A DNA stretch of 64,000 nt from assembly GCA_028564705.1 (NCBI GenBank), contig JAPXFQ010000065.1, positions 2,480,001 through 2,544,000 of the forward strand. Reading direction: 5' to 3'. Positions 45,694 to 58,138 of this stretch are shown here, piece by piece. The position numbers and the translations under genes were made by a program. The DNA comes from Apricaphanius iberus (lineage: Eukaryota > Chordata > Actinopteri > Cyprinodontiformes > Aphaniidae). The notes under the pieces were generated by a model. It did no database searches. It worked only from the letters and a program-made list of their open reading frames with translations, and was not told where the DNA came from. How positions within the stretch are numbered: position 1 is the stretch's first letter; every line of letters begins with the position of its first letter.

Positions 45694-47453
45694 CACCAAC
45701 ATTAATAACTCAGTTTAAAGGTTAAAATAACAAAAAGGGACTGGATTCCACTTTTAATGGTTTCCAATTTACCACCCCAATCATATGAAGAGAAAAGCAA
45801 TTCTCTCACTCTCAAACATCACACCTACTCTCAGTCGCAGCTACCCCCTAGCTACCTACAGGTGATGAGCTCATCTCTGCGGTTGCCTTACTCACCTAAC
45901 AACACGTCTGAGAAGCTGGCAGAGAGGAGGACCTGAACCAAACACAGGAACAAAGCCCTGAGTTAGACGGTAGTGATGTCATCATGAGGGCAGGGTGAGC
46001 AGGGCAGGCCATGATGACTACAGCCTCCATCCTCCAAACCCGTGATGACTCACTCCAGCGCTCCACAGAGAGAACGGGCGGCCATTATACAGCTCGGGAT
46101 GAGCTGTGGAAATCTAATGTGTGGTTACGAAACGATGGATGGTTTTAATCAGTATGCAAAACAAGGAAACACGTCCCCCACCCCCCATTAGTTAGACAGC
46201 AGATTACACAACCACACAATATTTCTACCAGCAACAACTAAACCAGAAAGAAGTAGACCAGTACAATGCTATATTACAACAATCTGCGGATGAATGCAGG
46301 ACGTTTTTTAACTCCCAAAGTTAAATGCTGGTCTGTAAAACGATGTACTTAGAACTATGTGATGACTTCTGAGTCATATACCATACATCTGCCAGCAATT
46401 AACCATTTCTCTACTACAGTGTGGCTCAAATATTATTTACCAGGCCAGTCGAATCATGAAACCTCTTAAATAGAACTTGAAGTCACTCAAACTGTTGATT
46501 TCAAGAATCAACACATGCTTTTGGCTCTCCAGTCAACCACATAGATAGCCATTATCCAGAAATCAGGAGAAAACAATGAGCAGTGGTGTGGCCTAGTCAA
46601 AGTCTAGCCTTAAATCTGATGCAGATCTTTTGGAATGGCCAATTACAGGCTGGTAATGCTTGAAAGCCCTCCAATGAGGCAATAATAAAACAATTCAGTA
46701 ATGATGAGCAGGTGGCTCTTACTGCATTACCTGCTTCAAAAGGGCTTTTTACATTTAATCAGGTCATCTTTTTCTGGTATTAAAATGTGTTTAATAATGT
46801 GATACATTAAAGTGTTACAAAAAAAAGAAACATCTGAAAGGAGGGAAAAGCTTCTTTTCACTGCAATGTATATCCGGATTCAGTCAGAACTGAACTGCAA
46901 CTGTTTACTATACATAGACATTAATATGTTACAGGTTTTAATCTATACCAGAGTAAAGAAAAAGTTTAATGAATTAATTCCTGACGAAATAAAACACTCT
47001 CTCTGTTTTTTTCTTCATTAAAATTAATTGAATGATATAGAGTGTAGGTCAGCCGGACTTTCCTTTGCCTCACACACAGACTGCCATGTTGGTTTTAGGA
47101 TGGACTCTTCGTCTCATTCTCGGCATCTGTTCGAAAATACTTTTAGCAGTGAAAGACACAGCAGGACTACCAGATGGGAACTACTCACTCTGTAAGACAA
47201 CAATACTATGAATACGATCAAATCTGTTACTGTGTCTGTCGTTGGAATAAACAGCTCATTGCAGGGTTGCTAATCAAGTACACAGCTTAAATGTTCGACT
47301 AGCTTCTGACAAGGACCGGAATAGGAAACAAAAATACTCAAAAAGCCGGAGGTTTTCTAAACTAAATGTATCGAAGCTGTTTAGGCTGTAGTTTATTTAA
47401 GGTTTTTCATGCTTGACTATTCTGCATAATATAAAAGTAATGAAGGTACTTTT

Positions 47454-48122
47454 TAGGGATGTGCTATATTATCGGCCTAAAGTAATTATCGGCCGATATT
47501 GGCATTAAAATGTAATATCGGAAATTATCGGTATTTATTTTTTTAATAAGATGAGTTTTTACCATACACATATTATATATAAAACTCTTCAGATACTTCT
47601 TTTCTCTCTCAGAATGTAAAAATATGACAGATTTGAAGTTCAGTTTTTGAGATATTATTTGTTTGCCTTTCAATATATCAAATGGTAGGTTAATTATTGG
47701 CCCTGCTTAAATGTTTGCTGGTGTTTTTTTATTCTTGTTTCAGTTGTTTCCACTTTACTTCACTGTTTTAAAGGTATAATGTTGGTTACATTTTCTAAAA
47801 TTAGAAATGTGTCCTGAGTGGTGGGCCTTTGTCAGTATTCTGTGTGAGAAAATGTTCCAGCTACTTTTGAAGACAAAATAAAAATGGCACCTTTTTCCAT
47901 TGCCTAACTAAAATTCTAGTACTTATTACATTTTATAAATTTTTAAAGCTCAAGTATGCATGATACAAGATATTTCATTGTGGTTACCTAAAAGGGTTTA
48001 GTAGTTTTGGTTTTTTTATGAGGCAGGGTCCCCACATATCTGTATCGGTTTATATCGGTATCGGAAATTATGAGTTAGGCTATATCGGATATCGCCAGAA
48101 AAGCCAATATCAAACATCCCTA
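47454..48122. mobile_element. hAT-like non-autonomous element, exact 8-bp target duplication
   Basis: Ends TAGGGATG and CATCCCTA; flanks GTACTTTT at 47446-47453 and 48123-48130 are identical. The interior has TATCGGCCGATATTGGC near the left end and TATCGGATATCGCC near the right. No transposase. Confidence 0.85.
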
Positions 48123-50533
48123 GTACTTTTCGATCTGAACTTCTCTGAAACCATAAAAACAAACAATAAACATGCTTTTGATCAATTAAAAACCCAGAAT
48201 ATTGAAAGCTAACAAGCTAGCCAGATGTATGCTGTACGGATGTGCTTCATTATACAGACAAACTACGCTCAGCGTTCACAAATACAACATGATGAACTTA
48301 GTTTAAAGTGTCGCCGCTCTCATTTTGTTTTAAAATAATATTCAAATATTGTTATTCAAACAAGAAATATTTAGTGACATCTCAGCGGATAGAGAACTAG
48401 AATAGAGTTCACCTTTAGCCATAAACTCTTAAGAAATAAAAATCTGAATGAGGTTGGTCAAAGCGTTAGTAAAACTCAGCGGTAGGAATTTGGAGTTTGG
48501 GTCTAGTTTTAAGCATCAACAAAATAATTCAGGATGAACATTGGAGAAATCTGTTTATATGATAAAGTTTTCCAAACAGTCCGTGTCCTGTAAAAGCAAA
48601 TCGTTTTACAAGCTGGGATCAATCATAAGAAGCATCAGGTTCAAATCCTGTTCACCCTTTCAGTCGTCTTTCTTCCTTCAATAAACTTCCTCGGATCTCC
48701 TTCTAAATCAAGGACTGATTTATCAATTTCCAAAGTAGCTTCAGCAAGTGAACTTCCTCACATGATGGAGACATGCAACATCTGGCTGCATGGCAACCGC
48801 CCCCCCATAATATACACTTACCTCTTCTACAAATCGCACTGGACTGAACCTAAATCTGCTTGCAGGAGATACAGAGAGTCTTGAACAATAAAAACAAAGT
48901 AGCTCTGATCGCTTTGGGACGTTAACAAAAAAACGACAACAACACAGTCCTCTAATCTGCTGCCGTCAAACACAATTCCAACTTTGATTTAACAGCTTGC
49001 CTTTTGGACTGCCTGAATAAATATGCCTCAACGGAACAATCTCTGCGCTTCTTGCCTTGATTCCGCTGCTCAAGTCTGACACGAGGTTTTGAAGCCGTTT
49101 GATCTGAACAAATGTGACAGAGCGAGTCTTGTTCATTTTCCACCACCTCGCCATGGTAAACGGATAAACGCCTCTAGGAACAAATAAGAGTAGATGGCTT
49201 CACAGCTGGATGTTTTGACTGTGACATTCTGAAAGAGCACAACGTGTTGAGAAAGACCACATGGTTGGGTAAGACTGGGGAGGGATGGAAACGGTTGTAC
49301 GATGCATGTGGTATTCCTACTCTGCGTTAAGAGTCTTAGCAAAATTCTGCTAATTTCAGTTTAGCGCTTTCAAGCACAGAGCTCGACACTGGATAGACTG
49401 ATCTCTTAAACTCGTGTTAAGCATGTTTTCCTGCAACAACAACAAAAAGCAATTTTAGAATGGCCACCTCTGTGCAACTTTTAATGGAAGCATCTGATTT
49501 TTAATCAACGGACCAGGTGCGCACTTTGATGGCAACCAAAAAGAAAAAAAAAGACAAATAATTTGAGTAGTTATTCCAAATTACATAACATCATCTCTGA
49601 TGTGGAAGATCACAAGCAGAAAGCATGTGAAGAACAAACGCGAGCCAAATCTCTCCACGCAATAAAAAAGAAAAAAAAAGAAAAGGAGTTCAAGCCTAAG
49701 CGAGCGCAGCCAAGTTTATCCTCAAGGGAACAGCTGGTAACGGGCCTGACAGGAGGGTTAACTGCACTGTGATCAAAATCACTTTACATCTTCTAGAAAA
49801 AAAAAGGGAGGGAATGGGGTTGTTGATCAGAGAATAAGAAAATGCAGAATACAGAACATCGGGTCATCCAAGAGCTGGGAGGAAACTCGTTGGATGAACA
49901 GATTCCTCATAACGCACTGGATGAGAGTGGAGTACTACTTTTTTTTCTTTAAAACCCTCTCTCCAACTACAATGAATCATCTTAACCATCAATTTTAAGA
50001 CTCTTCTTTTAATATTATTCCCACATGGTGACGGCAGTAATATTAAAAGGCCAAAAGCAGCCGTCCTTGAACAACTCCATTCTTATTTCTGTTTGTAAAA
50101 GACGTTGAATATTACTTTACATGATTCATAATAGAAAAATTCAAAGCCAAGGCATGCAATATGCACCGTCACTATAGCAGATTTACATAGATTAGCTTAA
50201 ATGTTTAAACAAATGTTTGTTTTTTTTCCTAAATCAGTTTGTATCCCTCACACCAGAGTTCTAATTGGCATCAATATGTCAAATTTTGTGAGACAAAAAA
50301 ATAATAATCATCAACACATTATGTAGGGGTGAAAGATAATATCCAGCTGTGAATTGTTTTCAGCCTCACAATGAAAAGCACAGGTGAGTAGTTAACGGAT
50401 AAAAGAGATGCATTTATTTAATGTTTAGCAGTGCACTGATAAATCTAGAAGTGAATCTTATTAATCTACATTTTGGGTCAGTGGCACCAAGAAGCAACAC
50501 ACCAGAGCGAATAGGTGGGGTGTTCATAAACAC

Positions 50534-50548
50534 CACACACACACACAC
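50534..50548. repeat. (CA)n microsatellite
   Basis: Seven CA units. Confidence 0.9.
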
Positions 50549-51143
50549 GTTTGATGATTTTTCTAGAAAAGTCTGCTCAGTAGCTTCATACAAAATGCTC
50601 TCACATTCAGCTTATTTGAGGATGAATTATAGAAAGAACAAACTGTGACCTAAAGCTGCTCTGGAAAATACGTGCAAGAAGTGATGAGTTTCAGGCGTCA
50701 CCCCCCGTGACCTCACCTATATAACCCCGGTGGATGCAAAAGCCTCATGACTCCATAATGCGTTACTGGTTATATTGGGAACACCTTCCCGCTGAGGAGG
50801 CTGCGTCTTATAATATGGGACGCTGAGTTCATAACCTAAGTTGATACTGGGCAATGACTAGAAAAATATTGAATTGTGGAGTTTTCAGGCTGTTTTGAAG
50901 ATCACTGCAGCGAGAAGACGCACGCTAACAGCGCTGGGGAGGAGGCGTCACCAGGGGTAACGTTGCGCCTACATCACAGAGCCTCCCGAATCAAAGTCTA
51001 GAAACAACCTTGGAGTGTAAAAGTTGCAGCGAAACCTCAGCGCCTCCAACTGAGAGCTGCTGGCACCCGCAGCTTTGCGGACTTTTGTCGGTCCTTCCCA
51101 TAGGGCCCAGCCGAGACGTGAGTGTGGGGCGCAGAAAAACACA

Positions 51144-51173
51144 CCCCCCCCCCCCCCACCACCACCACCACCC
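51144..51173. repeat. Poly(C) and (ACC)n tract
   Basis: Fourteen C followed by five ACC units inside the CpG-rich block; G-rich on the minus strand. Confidence 0.95.
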
Positions 51174-51595
51174 TCAAATGTTCCCCTTCTCGCCACCGAC
51201 GTAACAACATGTCGGCAGAGACGGCCATGTTTTGCTGGTTATGTCGACACGGGGGAGGAGGAAAAGTAGACACGATGTTTCTCCTCTCCGTCTGCTGCCG
51301 CCACAGTCGCAGCATATCAGAATGAAACTCTCGCACGGGGCGTAAAAATGTCCACTTAACTTCAGGAGGGCACGCGTTGAGTCTTCCGCACGCAGGTGTA
51401 AAACGACAGAGCCACGCAAAGTTCATGCGGCGAGGCAACTTAAAATGTTTACACGAAGGCGTGTACGACGAAGCACCGAGACGGACACAAACAAACAACT
51501 ACACGCAGTTTTAACTTAGGGGACTTTTGAAAAACGGAGCCCTGGCGAGTCGACAAAAAAAAAAAAAGCATAGGAAGACTTTAATCGTTTCTTAC

Positions 51596-51780
51596 CTGCC
51601 CACCCCTTCTTGACGCGACGTTCAGGTAGATCCCAAAGCGACCACCGGGGCAGCAAACACGCCGAGTGGGTTTGAAAGAGTCTCGCGGCGGCCCGATATC
51701 CGACGAGACAACAGGCGACAGGGAAGGGAAAAAAATTGGCGATCACAAGGAGGATCTACGCCAAAAGCCACATGATCGTC
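51596..51780 (-). other. zhx2: Proposed non-coding first exon of zhx2
   Basis: The minus strand carries a consensus donor GGGCAG|GTAAGA at 51596|51595 inside a CpG-rich block. Human ZHX2 also begins with non-coding exons far upstream of the coding exon. The exon's 5' end is set here only by the CRE-like and octamer sites just beyond it, so that boundary is a guess. If correct, the first intron is about 22.4 kb. Confidence 0.45.
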
Positions 51781-51803
51781 GACGTCAGAGTACGTATTTG
51801 CAT
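51781..51803 (-). promoter_or_regulatory. CRE-like site and octamer motif
   Basis: GACGTCA (CRE half plus) at 51781-51787 and ATTTGCAT (octamer, ATGCAAAT on the minus strand) at 51796-51803 lie nine nt apart, about 190 nt upstream of the proposed zhx2 exon-1 donor. Both are known activator sites (CREB/ATF and POU proteins), but there is no evidence of use. Confidence 0.35.
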
Positions 51804-51884
51804 GTCGTACCGGAGCGCCGGTGTCCGTCCACAGCGGCTCCATAGTGATGCGGCCGTGAAAAGTTTGGCCGCCGGAGGAGAAAA

Positions 51885-52241
51885 GTGGAACAACTCTGCA
51901 TCCCGATGTCAGGTGGGAACCTGAAGTGTCCACCAGGCATGTCCGCAGCTCTGAAAATGAATGAACTGCGTGTTGTTGCTGTCAATGTGCCCCTTGATGA
52001 TGTCCTCTGCTCGGAGCTCATTGAATATTACATCCAACGACTGGGCGTTTGCTGCCAACGAAAGTCCCACCCTCCATCTCTGACCACGCCTCCTCAGCAC
52101 CATCCCTCGGTAGCAGTGCTGCTGCAGTGCTTTCTCAGCTGGAGGCGGTCTCTTCCAGCATGCAGCAGGGGAAACCCGCATTCAGCTCTGCCTCTCCTTC
52201 ACTCAAAGTTAAAAACACACTCTCTAATGAATCTATAGGAT
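51885..52241 (+). CDS. Unrecognised open frame, 117 codons
   Basis: An ATG-started frame runs divergently from the proposed zhx2 promoter, with MNELRVVAVNVPLDDVLCSE near its start. I do not recognise it. From about 52049 another + frame, Ser/Ala-rich and ending GLGPMITQ at 52264, is also open, so a real gene might shift frame or splice here. It may equally be chance in a GC-rich stretch. Confidence 0.2.
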
Positions 52242-52269
52242 TAGGTCCGATGATAACTCAGTGAAAGCA

Positions 52270-52645
52270 ATTTGAGGTAAGGCAGACACGTACTGATTTA
52301 ACACTGATCTCCACTTGATTTATTCAAAAACTGCTGACCTCGGCTTAAGCATTGGCTTCTCACCTAGTTCGTAATAGATTCAAGCAACACCCAGACAGTG
52401 AATTTTGTCATTTACAAAACAAATAGCCGAATAATAGTGATTTAAGAAAAAAAGTGACCCTATAGTTTTAGCTTTTCGTACATAAGGGTTCACAGTTATA
52501 GTGTACGCCTGAAAGTAGTCTTCCAGTAATATAAAAAAGGTTTTCTTGCTATAAGTATTCAATTTACTGTTTGAGATGTCAGATTAGGTATTTCTTTACT
52601 GAGGGTGGACATTCACTAGAAACCATATGAACAGAAACACAGCGG
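52270..52645. other. No feature seen
   Basis: AT-rich sequence between the CpG-rich block and a hAT-like element. Confidence 0.5.
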
Positions 52646-52649
52646 TAGC

Positions 52650-53072
52650 TCCTCTTGAGGGGATGTGTATTGGGAATAATCTGGCAATACGATATGTATC
52701 ACAATGCAGAGGGAACATTATGATATATTACTATATGTCAGGATATGATCAGTAATACTATATATTGAGATTTTCAAAACTGAATTTAACTGTAGGAAAC
52801 CTGTCACAGCAACCTAACCACTTTAATCCGTTTCATCCATAACACATCCAGTTTTCTTACTAGTTCTAGTTGATCCACTGGAACGAAGGAGGTAAAAAAG
52901 CCACCAACTGCCAGTCCTACTTTCAATTTTACTGCCAAGATGATTGTGGTGTGTCAGAATTTCATTGAAATTCTTAAAAAGAAAAAATATTTTATTTGCT
53001 CTTGAATATCGACACAATATCATGACATAAAATATTGCAATATATTGGCAGTATTGTCTTACATCTCTAGTA
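52650..53072. mobile_element. hAT-like non-autonomous element, copy B
   Basis: Shares the internal motif TTGATCCACTGGAAC and the general ends (GGGGATGTG; TTACATCTCTAG) with the element at 8345-8675. No target duplication was confirmed. Confidence 0.5.
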
Positions 53073-53079
53073 TATATAT

Positions 53080-53400
53080 TACATACCGATGCCTGGATTT
53101 TGTGTATCTGTCGATACCCGATACCGATCCAGATCCGATACTATTGTTGAATTAATAAACTGTATAATTTCCACCTTATGCCTGTCTGGAGGAGCCTAAA
53201 GGCACCAGACTTTTATAACTAGACAAAATAACAGATGTAAAAAATAAAATTACCTCAAAAAATAACATTTCAAGTGAAAAATTAATCTTTTTTTGGTGAA
53301 TTTATTGCAGATTTTCAACATTTTCAGTATTGGTTCATGGCATCGGTTAAGTTTAACCGATAGTGATACATGTACATTAGACAGAATCAGTATCGTTGCA
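53080..53400 (-). mobile_element. Decayed TAGGGATGCA MITE copy
   Basis: Contains TTCATGGCATCGGTTAAG and ACATTTCAAGTGAAAA, the reverse complement of MITE internal sequence. It ends at GTATCGTTGCATATATA. Confidence 0.55.
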
Positions 53401-54867
53401 TATATATATATATAAATAAAACTATGAACTCCAAATACCTCAACTCCATGTTTACGGTATTTTCTAAAAACCGGGAGCATCCCAAAAGCTGAAACAGTAC
53501 TTGAACTATGACCTCAAATCCGAGGAGTTAAAAATGAGGTTTGATGCGTCTAGAGCAACTCCAAAGAGCAGAGGGAGAAGAAGGAAGTTCAAACCATCTC
53601 TTCCATTCATCATGATGGGTAAGGATCACAATCAAAACTCCAACTTCTCTCTGCCAGGCTTTCGAGTCATACCATTAAAGCGAAGTGGCGAAAGCAGGTG
53701 GATTAGTAGTGCTTGCCAACAACTGATGGCGTCATCCTGGACATGCTTCCATGTCTCTGCTGCTTGGATATTCCACTGTTCGCATGTCGTGACAGTTTTG
53801 AGACTGTTATAAATCAACATTGTCTCTACTCAGAAGCCTTCTCAGATTTGTTGCAGGACTGACTGTTACCGTAGATCATTCCTGCCCACAGCATCATCAT
53901 ACACAATTATTTTTTGAAGATATTTGGATTATTGAGTTACAAGGATATATATTTTCCTTCGGGGGTTAATAGTGTTTTTGAATTGAACTGAGTAATCAAT
54001 GAAAAATATTACACTGTAAATAGGCCTACAAAATGTAATATGCAATGGTTGTACTTGGGTATAAAATCTGAGTCTGAAAGGATGAACTGACAGCCTTTAG
54101 GTACAAATTGTCAAAGTGGGGAATAAAACCAGAGCAAGCCCAGTTTGACAGCCTTCACCATTTCATACATTTGTAGTATTTACATACCTCACTTTGTTGT
54201 GTATCAAATGGAGAGCCGGACACAGAACCACTTTGCTCCATTTAAATGCCAAATTGTACCTTAGAGATATTTGTACCCTCTGAAACAACTAAAATAACAA
54301 TAGAAATATGTAGTTATGACTCCAGTAAATGATACCTACCAGAAGTAAACTGATAAGATTTTTTTAAATTTAATCACTGGCCATAATCTGTAATATTTTA
54401 GAAAAGGGTAATCGGATTCAAAGGCGGATTAGTACCAAAATAAATACATTTGATGTTTTACGACCTTTCAAAGAAAATAATGTAGAATTCACTGAAGCTA
54501 TGCATGAGTGTTTGGCTTTATATTTTTTAATTTACCTCCTTAATTCATGAAAATACATAAATAAAAAGGAAAAAAACAACTAAATCTAAAGTGGCACAAG
54601 ATGTGTATACCATGGAAAGAAAGGACGGCAATGTGTTGCTATTAAATAGGGGGATAATTTTTCCAAAGGGTAAAATCAATTCCGAGTCAGCCCAGTTGGC
54701 TGCTGTTTATCTTGCCCTTCACCACTGTATTGTGTAAATTATGTATTTTTGATTTTGAGTAATGTTATATCACAGTGGCTATCAAAAGTGTACAGAGGCT
54801 ACATTAAATGCCAGATTTTTGTTATGTACCAAAACAAGAGCAGGATAAATCATCAGTAAACCCATAC
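53401..54867. other. No gene seen
   Basis: AT-rich. A 103-codon frame at 53501-53812 has no recognisable domain and is not called. Confidence 0.45.
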
Positions 54868-57740
54868 AGCCATTGTCTTCCGCTTATCCGGGGTTGGGTT
54901 GTGAGGGGCAGATTAAGCAGAGATACCCAGACTTCATTCTCCCCAGCTACTTGGGCAAGCTCCTCTGGGGTATTCCCAAGGTGTTCCTAGGCCTGCAGAG
55001 AAACGTAGTCCCTCCAGCCTGTCATGGGTCCTCCCTTCAGTCTCGTCTCATTGGGAGATGCACCAGGCACTTCACCAGGGAGGCATCAAGAAGACATTCT
55101 AACCAGATGCTCAAGCCACCTCAACTGACTCTTCTCTTTACAAGACTGAACTTCTTACCCTTTCTAGGGGGAGAGCCCATACTCCGTGGAGGAAACTCAT
55201 TTCCATCGCTTGCATCTGTGATCTCATTTTTTTGGTCACAACCCAAAGCTTGTGACGAGAAGTGCATATTGACCACTAAATTGAGAGCTTCACCTTTTTG
55301 CCCTGCTCAGCTTCACAACAGAACGGTACAGCACGTGCATCACTACAGACTCAGAACCTATCACCCTATGAATCTCCCTCTCCAGCGTTTCCTGATTCGT
55401 GAACACGACCCTGAGATACTTAAACTCCTCCACTTGGGGCAGGACCTCATCCCAGATCTGGAGAAGACAATGTACCATTTTTCAAGCTCAAGACCATGGT
55501 CTCAGATGTGGAGGTGCTGATCCCCATCCCAGTAGACCTAGATCACTGATGTAGCCAACAGAAGCACATCATCTGTAAACAACAGATACATAAACCTTAG
55601 GCCACCATAAGGGATCCTCTAAACAAGTTAGCTGCACCTAGAAATCCTGTCCATAAAGGTTATAAACATAATGTGTGACAAAGGGCAACCATGGCAAAGT
55701 TCAACTCACACTTGAAATAGGCCTAACTTCATGCCGGCAATGTAAGCTCCTACACTCGCTCCGTCCCGGTGGTTCTTGGGGCGCAGTGCCCACCCACAGG
55801 GACACTCCGTACCAGTCGGTGGCAGTAGTGCACCAATTTATTGTTTGCAGGTCATCTATATACAAAGAAAAAGAAGAGTGCTGTTAGGCAAACTTGCATG
55901 CTAATAGTTCTGATGAAAGTTAGTGAGAGATACAGACAAGGAAGGTAAATTGTCAATTTTTTCATGCTTTTTGAATGATTTGACAAAAGCGTGTACCGTG
56001 TCTAAAGATATGAATTATATCCTATACATCATTTTAATCACAAGCAGAGATAGGGTGGTGTTGAATCTCAACCTAGGAGCTTGGAAGTTTCTTTACCTCC
56101 GGTGGGTAAAGGATTTTTTTCCTTAAATATCTCAAACGTTCTGGAGCTGATGCTTAGGCGGTATTTCTTTCAAAGTAGAAGTCAGCAACTGACATCTGGT
56201 AGCGGCGAGTAAAACATTATCAAAATAGTTTACAGCAGACGTGTGGTGCAGATGCAGAAAAAGTGCTGAAATCTGCATTTATTGAAGTTTCAGAAATCAC
56301 AGAAAGGTTTCAGAAATCTCAGAGTTGGTTTTAAATGTTCTGCTATTAGTGAAGATGAATATAGTCGCAGTGTAACATGTCTAGATTTTGTAGGTTTTAA
56401 ACTAGAACAGATTAAAAATGCTCAGACAAATTTGGTGTAATTGCCCTTTAGCCATTTTCCGAAGAGGAAGCTCAAAACAGAAACCAACTTCAGCCTTGTT
56501 GGAGGTTCAGTGTGATTTAACTAGGTCTTTCTCTGACCGTGTCTCCATATACAATCGGCTCTTTGGGGAATCCGTCGAAGACGTCCACATATTTTTAGAA
56601 GCGAGTAGTTTCACTGGTTAGTGAATCAGTAACAACTTATTAGCCCATCTTACCCACAGCCACGCTGAGCCACTTGAATGGGCCTTTTTCAAACATATAT
56701 ACCCCAAACGATCTTCTATAGAGGAAGATGACTCAATCATGTACACAAGCAAACACACAGTGGGATCATGACAGTGTCTCAACCGCGGCTCCTTTTGGAG
56801 TACGAAAACGTTCTTATTACCGATCTAGAATAGATGAATCATTCGGGAAAACTCCTTACCCTACCTCGGCCAGTCCGCCTCTAAAATAAACTCAGCCTTT
56901 AATTGATGTATAGAAAGGATGTGAAAAAAGGCAGTTTTGACCTGGAAATGTATAACCCACTGCCGACGAGAGGTAAAAACGTGAAGGGGTAAAATAAAAC
57001 TGTGCCCCCCCAAAAATAAGCCAATGCCTGCCCAGCTAAATTGCCCTGCCTCTGGTACTGCACTCGCTGTAAAGGGACCTAACATCCTGTATCAAGGGGC
57101 CTGGTATCCCATACTCCTGAAGAACTCCTTGAGGGATAAGATCAATTGCCTTCTCCTGGTCCACAAACACATTTAGATAGGTTGGCCGAACTCTCATGCA
57201 TCCTCCAGGACTCTACTTAGAGTTCAGAGCTGCTCCAGAGTTCCATGGCCAGTGCGAAAACTGCATTGTTCCTCCCGGTTTGATTATTTGACATACCCTC
57301 CTCTCCACAACTCTTGAATGAACATTATCAGGGAGGTTCAGAAGTGTGATCTTCCTGTAGTTGAAACACACTCTGGGTTCTCCCCTTTTAGATAAGGGGT
57401 GCACAGTCCCAGTCGGCCAATTTAAAGGACCTGCCCCTGATCTCCACAAAATATTGCAGAACTGCATTAAACAAGAGCCCCACAACATCCAGAGCCTTAA
57501 GGAACTTCGGGAAACTCTCATCCATCCCCAGGTCCTTGCCAAGAAGGAGGGTCTTCACCACCTCATTGACCTCAGCATCAGAAATTGGAGAGCCCGACTT
57601 ACAGTCCCCTGACTCAAAGCAGCGTTTCACTTGGTTTGCCGGTACTCATCAGCTACTTCCGGGGTCCCGGAGGCCAAAATAACCAAATAGGATTCCACAT
57701 TCAGCTTAACAGCATCCCTCATTGCTGGTTCACTACGAAA
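54868..57740 (-). pseudogene. Decayed RTE/Rex3-like LINE with nested insertion
   Basis: Minus-strand fragments match the intact element at 5096-7455 in order: 57740 to about 57085 covers the linker and first RT motifs (LPDNVHSRVVERRV-like), and 55740 down to 54868 covers the rest of the RT and the 3' end ([14 protein letters not shown]). Frameshifts and stops are frequent. The 55740-57085 segment between them interrupts the element near the IAG codons after the DRCQSLV region. Confidence 0.75.
55740..57085. other. Insertion within the decayed RTE copy
   Basis: Not RTE-like. 55755-55880 (CCAGTCGGTGGCAGTAGTGC, then AAGAAAAAGAAGAG) resembles part of another dispersed fish repeat. A 67-codon frame at 56418-56621 is unrecognised. 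Confidence 0.45.
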
Positions 57741-58138
57741 TATTTTTACATATATTGTGACATTCATTAATTTAGCCCCCAAACAAACAAAACTGTTTGT
57801 ATGAAAAAATTTGTGTGTCTTTCAGCTAATATCTTATTAAAGCTCCTTTTTATCTTGAGCTGCAAAAGTTATTTCTGTATGATTGGGAGGACCTCTAAAG
57901 GTTCCTGTTATGTTTAGCTTTGGACACTGGCTTGGCCATTTCAATACTTTTACTTTGCTCTCTGAAATGCATTTTATTCAGATGAATCCCTACACTTACT
58001 GTGGTGCTAATAAATCAAATCAAATTTTAGCTGTCTATCAAAAATCTGAAAGTGATGAGATAAAGAGGATTGGCATTTGGAACTGTTCCTAATTTACCCA
58101 CTTTAACAAACCTCTCATTTTATCTGAACAAAGGCAAC
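57741..58138. other. No feature seen
   Basis: AT-rich sequence between the RTE remnant and the next transposon. Confidence 0.5.

Larger units (their letters stand above)
29151..51595 (-). other. zhx2: Probable zhx2 first intron, about 22.4 kb, transposon-rich
   Basis: No exon of any gene was recognised between the proposed zhx2 first exon and the exon carrying its start codon. Stretches 29151-30720, 31250-32728, 33840-35560, 35960-37980, 39540-44100, 45700-47450 and 48131-50930 show no recognisable gene. Some may hold regulatory elements or extra 5' UTR exons that I cannot see. Recognised repeats are listed separately. Confidence 0.45.
50930..52010. promoter_or_regulatory. CpG-rich block, probable promoter
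   Basis: CpG dinucleotides are clearly denser here than in the AT-rich, CpG-poor flanks. The block contains the minus-strand donor at 51595, a CRE-like GACGTCA and an octamer motif. It is the most promoter-like part of the window besides the derl1 start. It could drive zhx2 leftward and perhaps a divergent transcript rightward. Confidence 0.55.

Noticed and set aside
51037..51498. 153-codon minus-strand frame in the CpG-rich block
   Set aside because: It passes through the G-rich tract (poly-Gly/Val) and has no domain; the GC-rich context explains the absence of stops.
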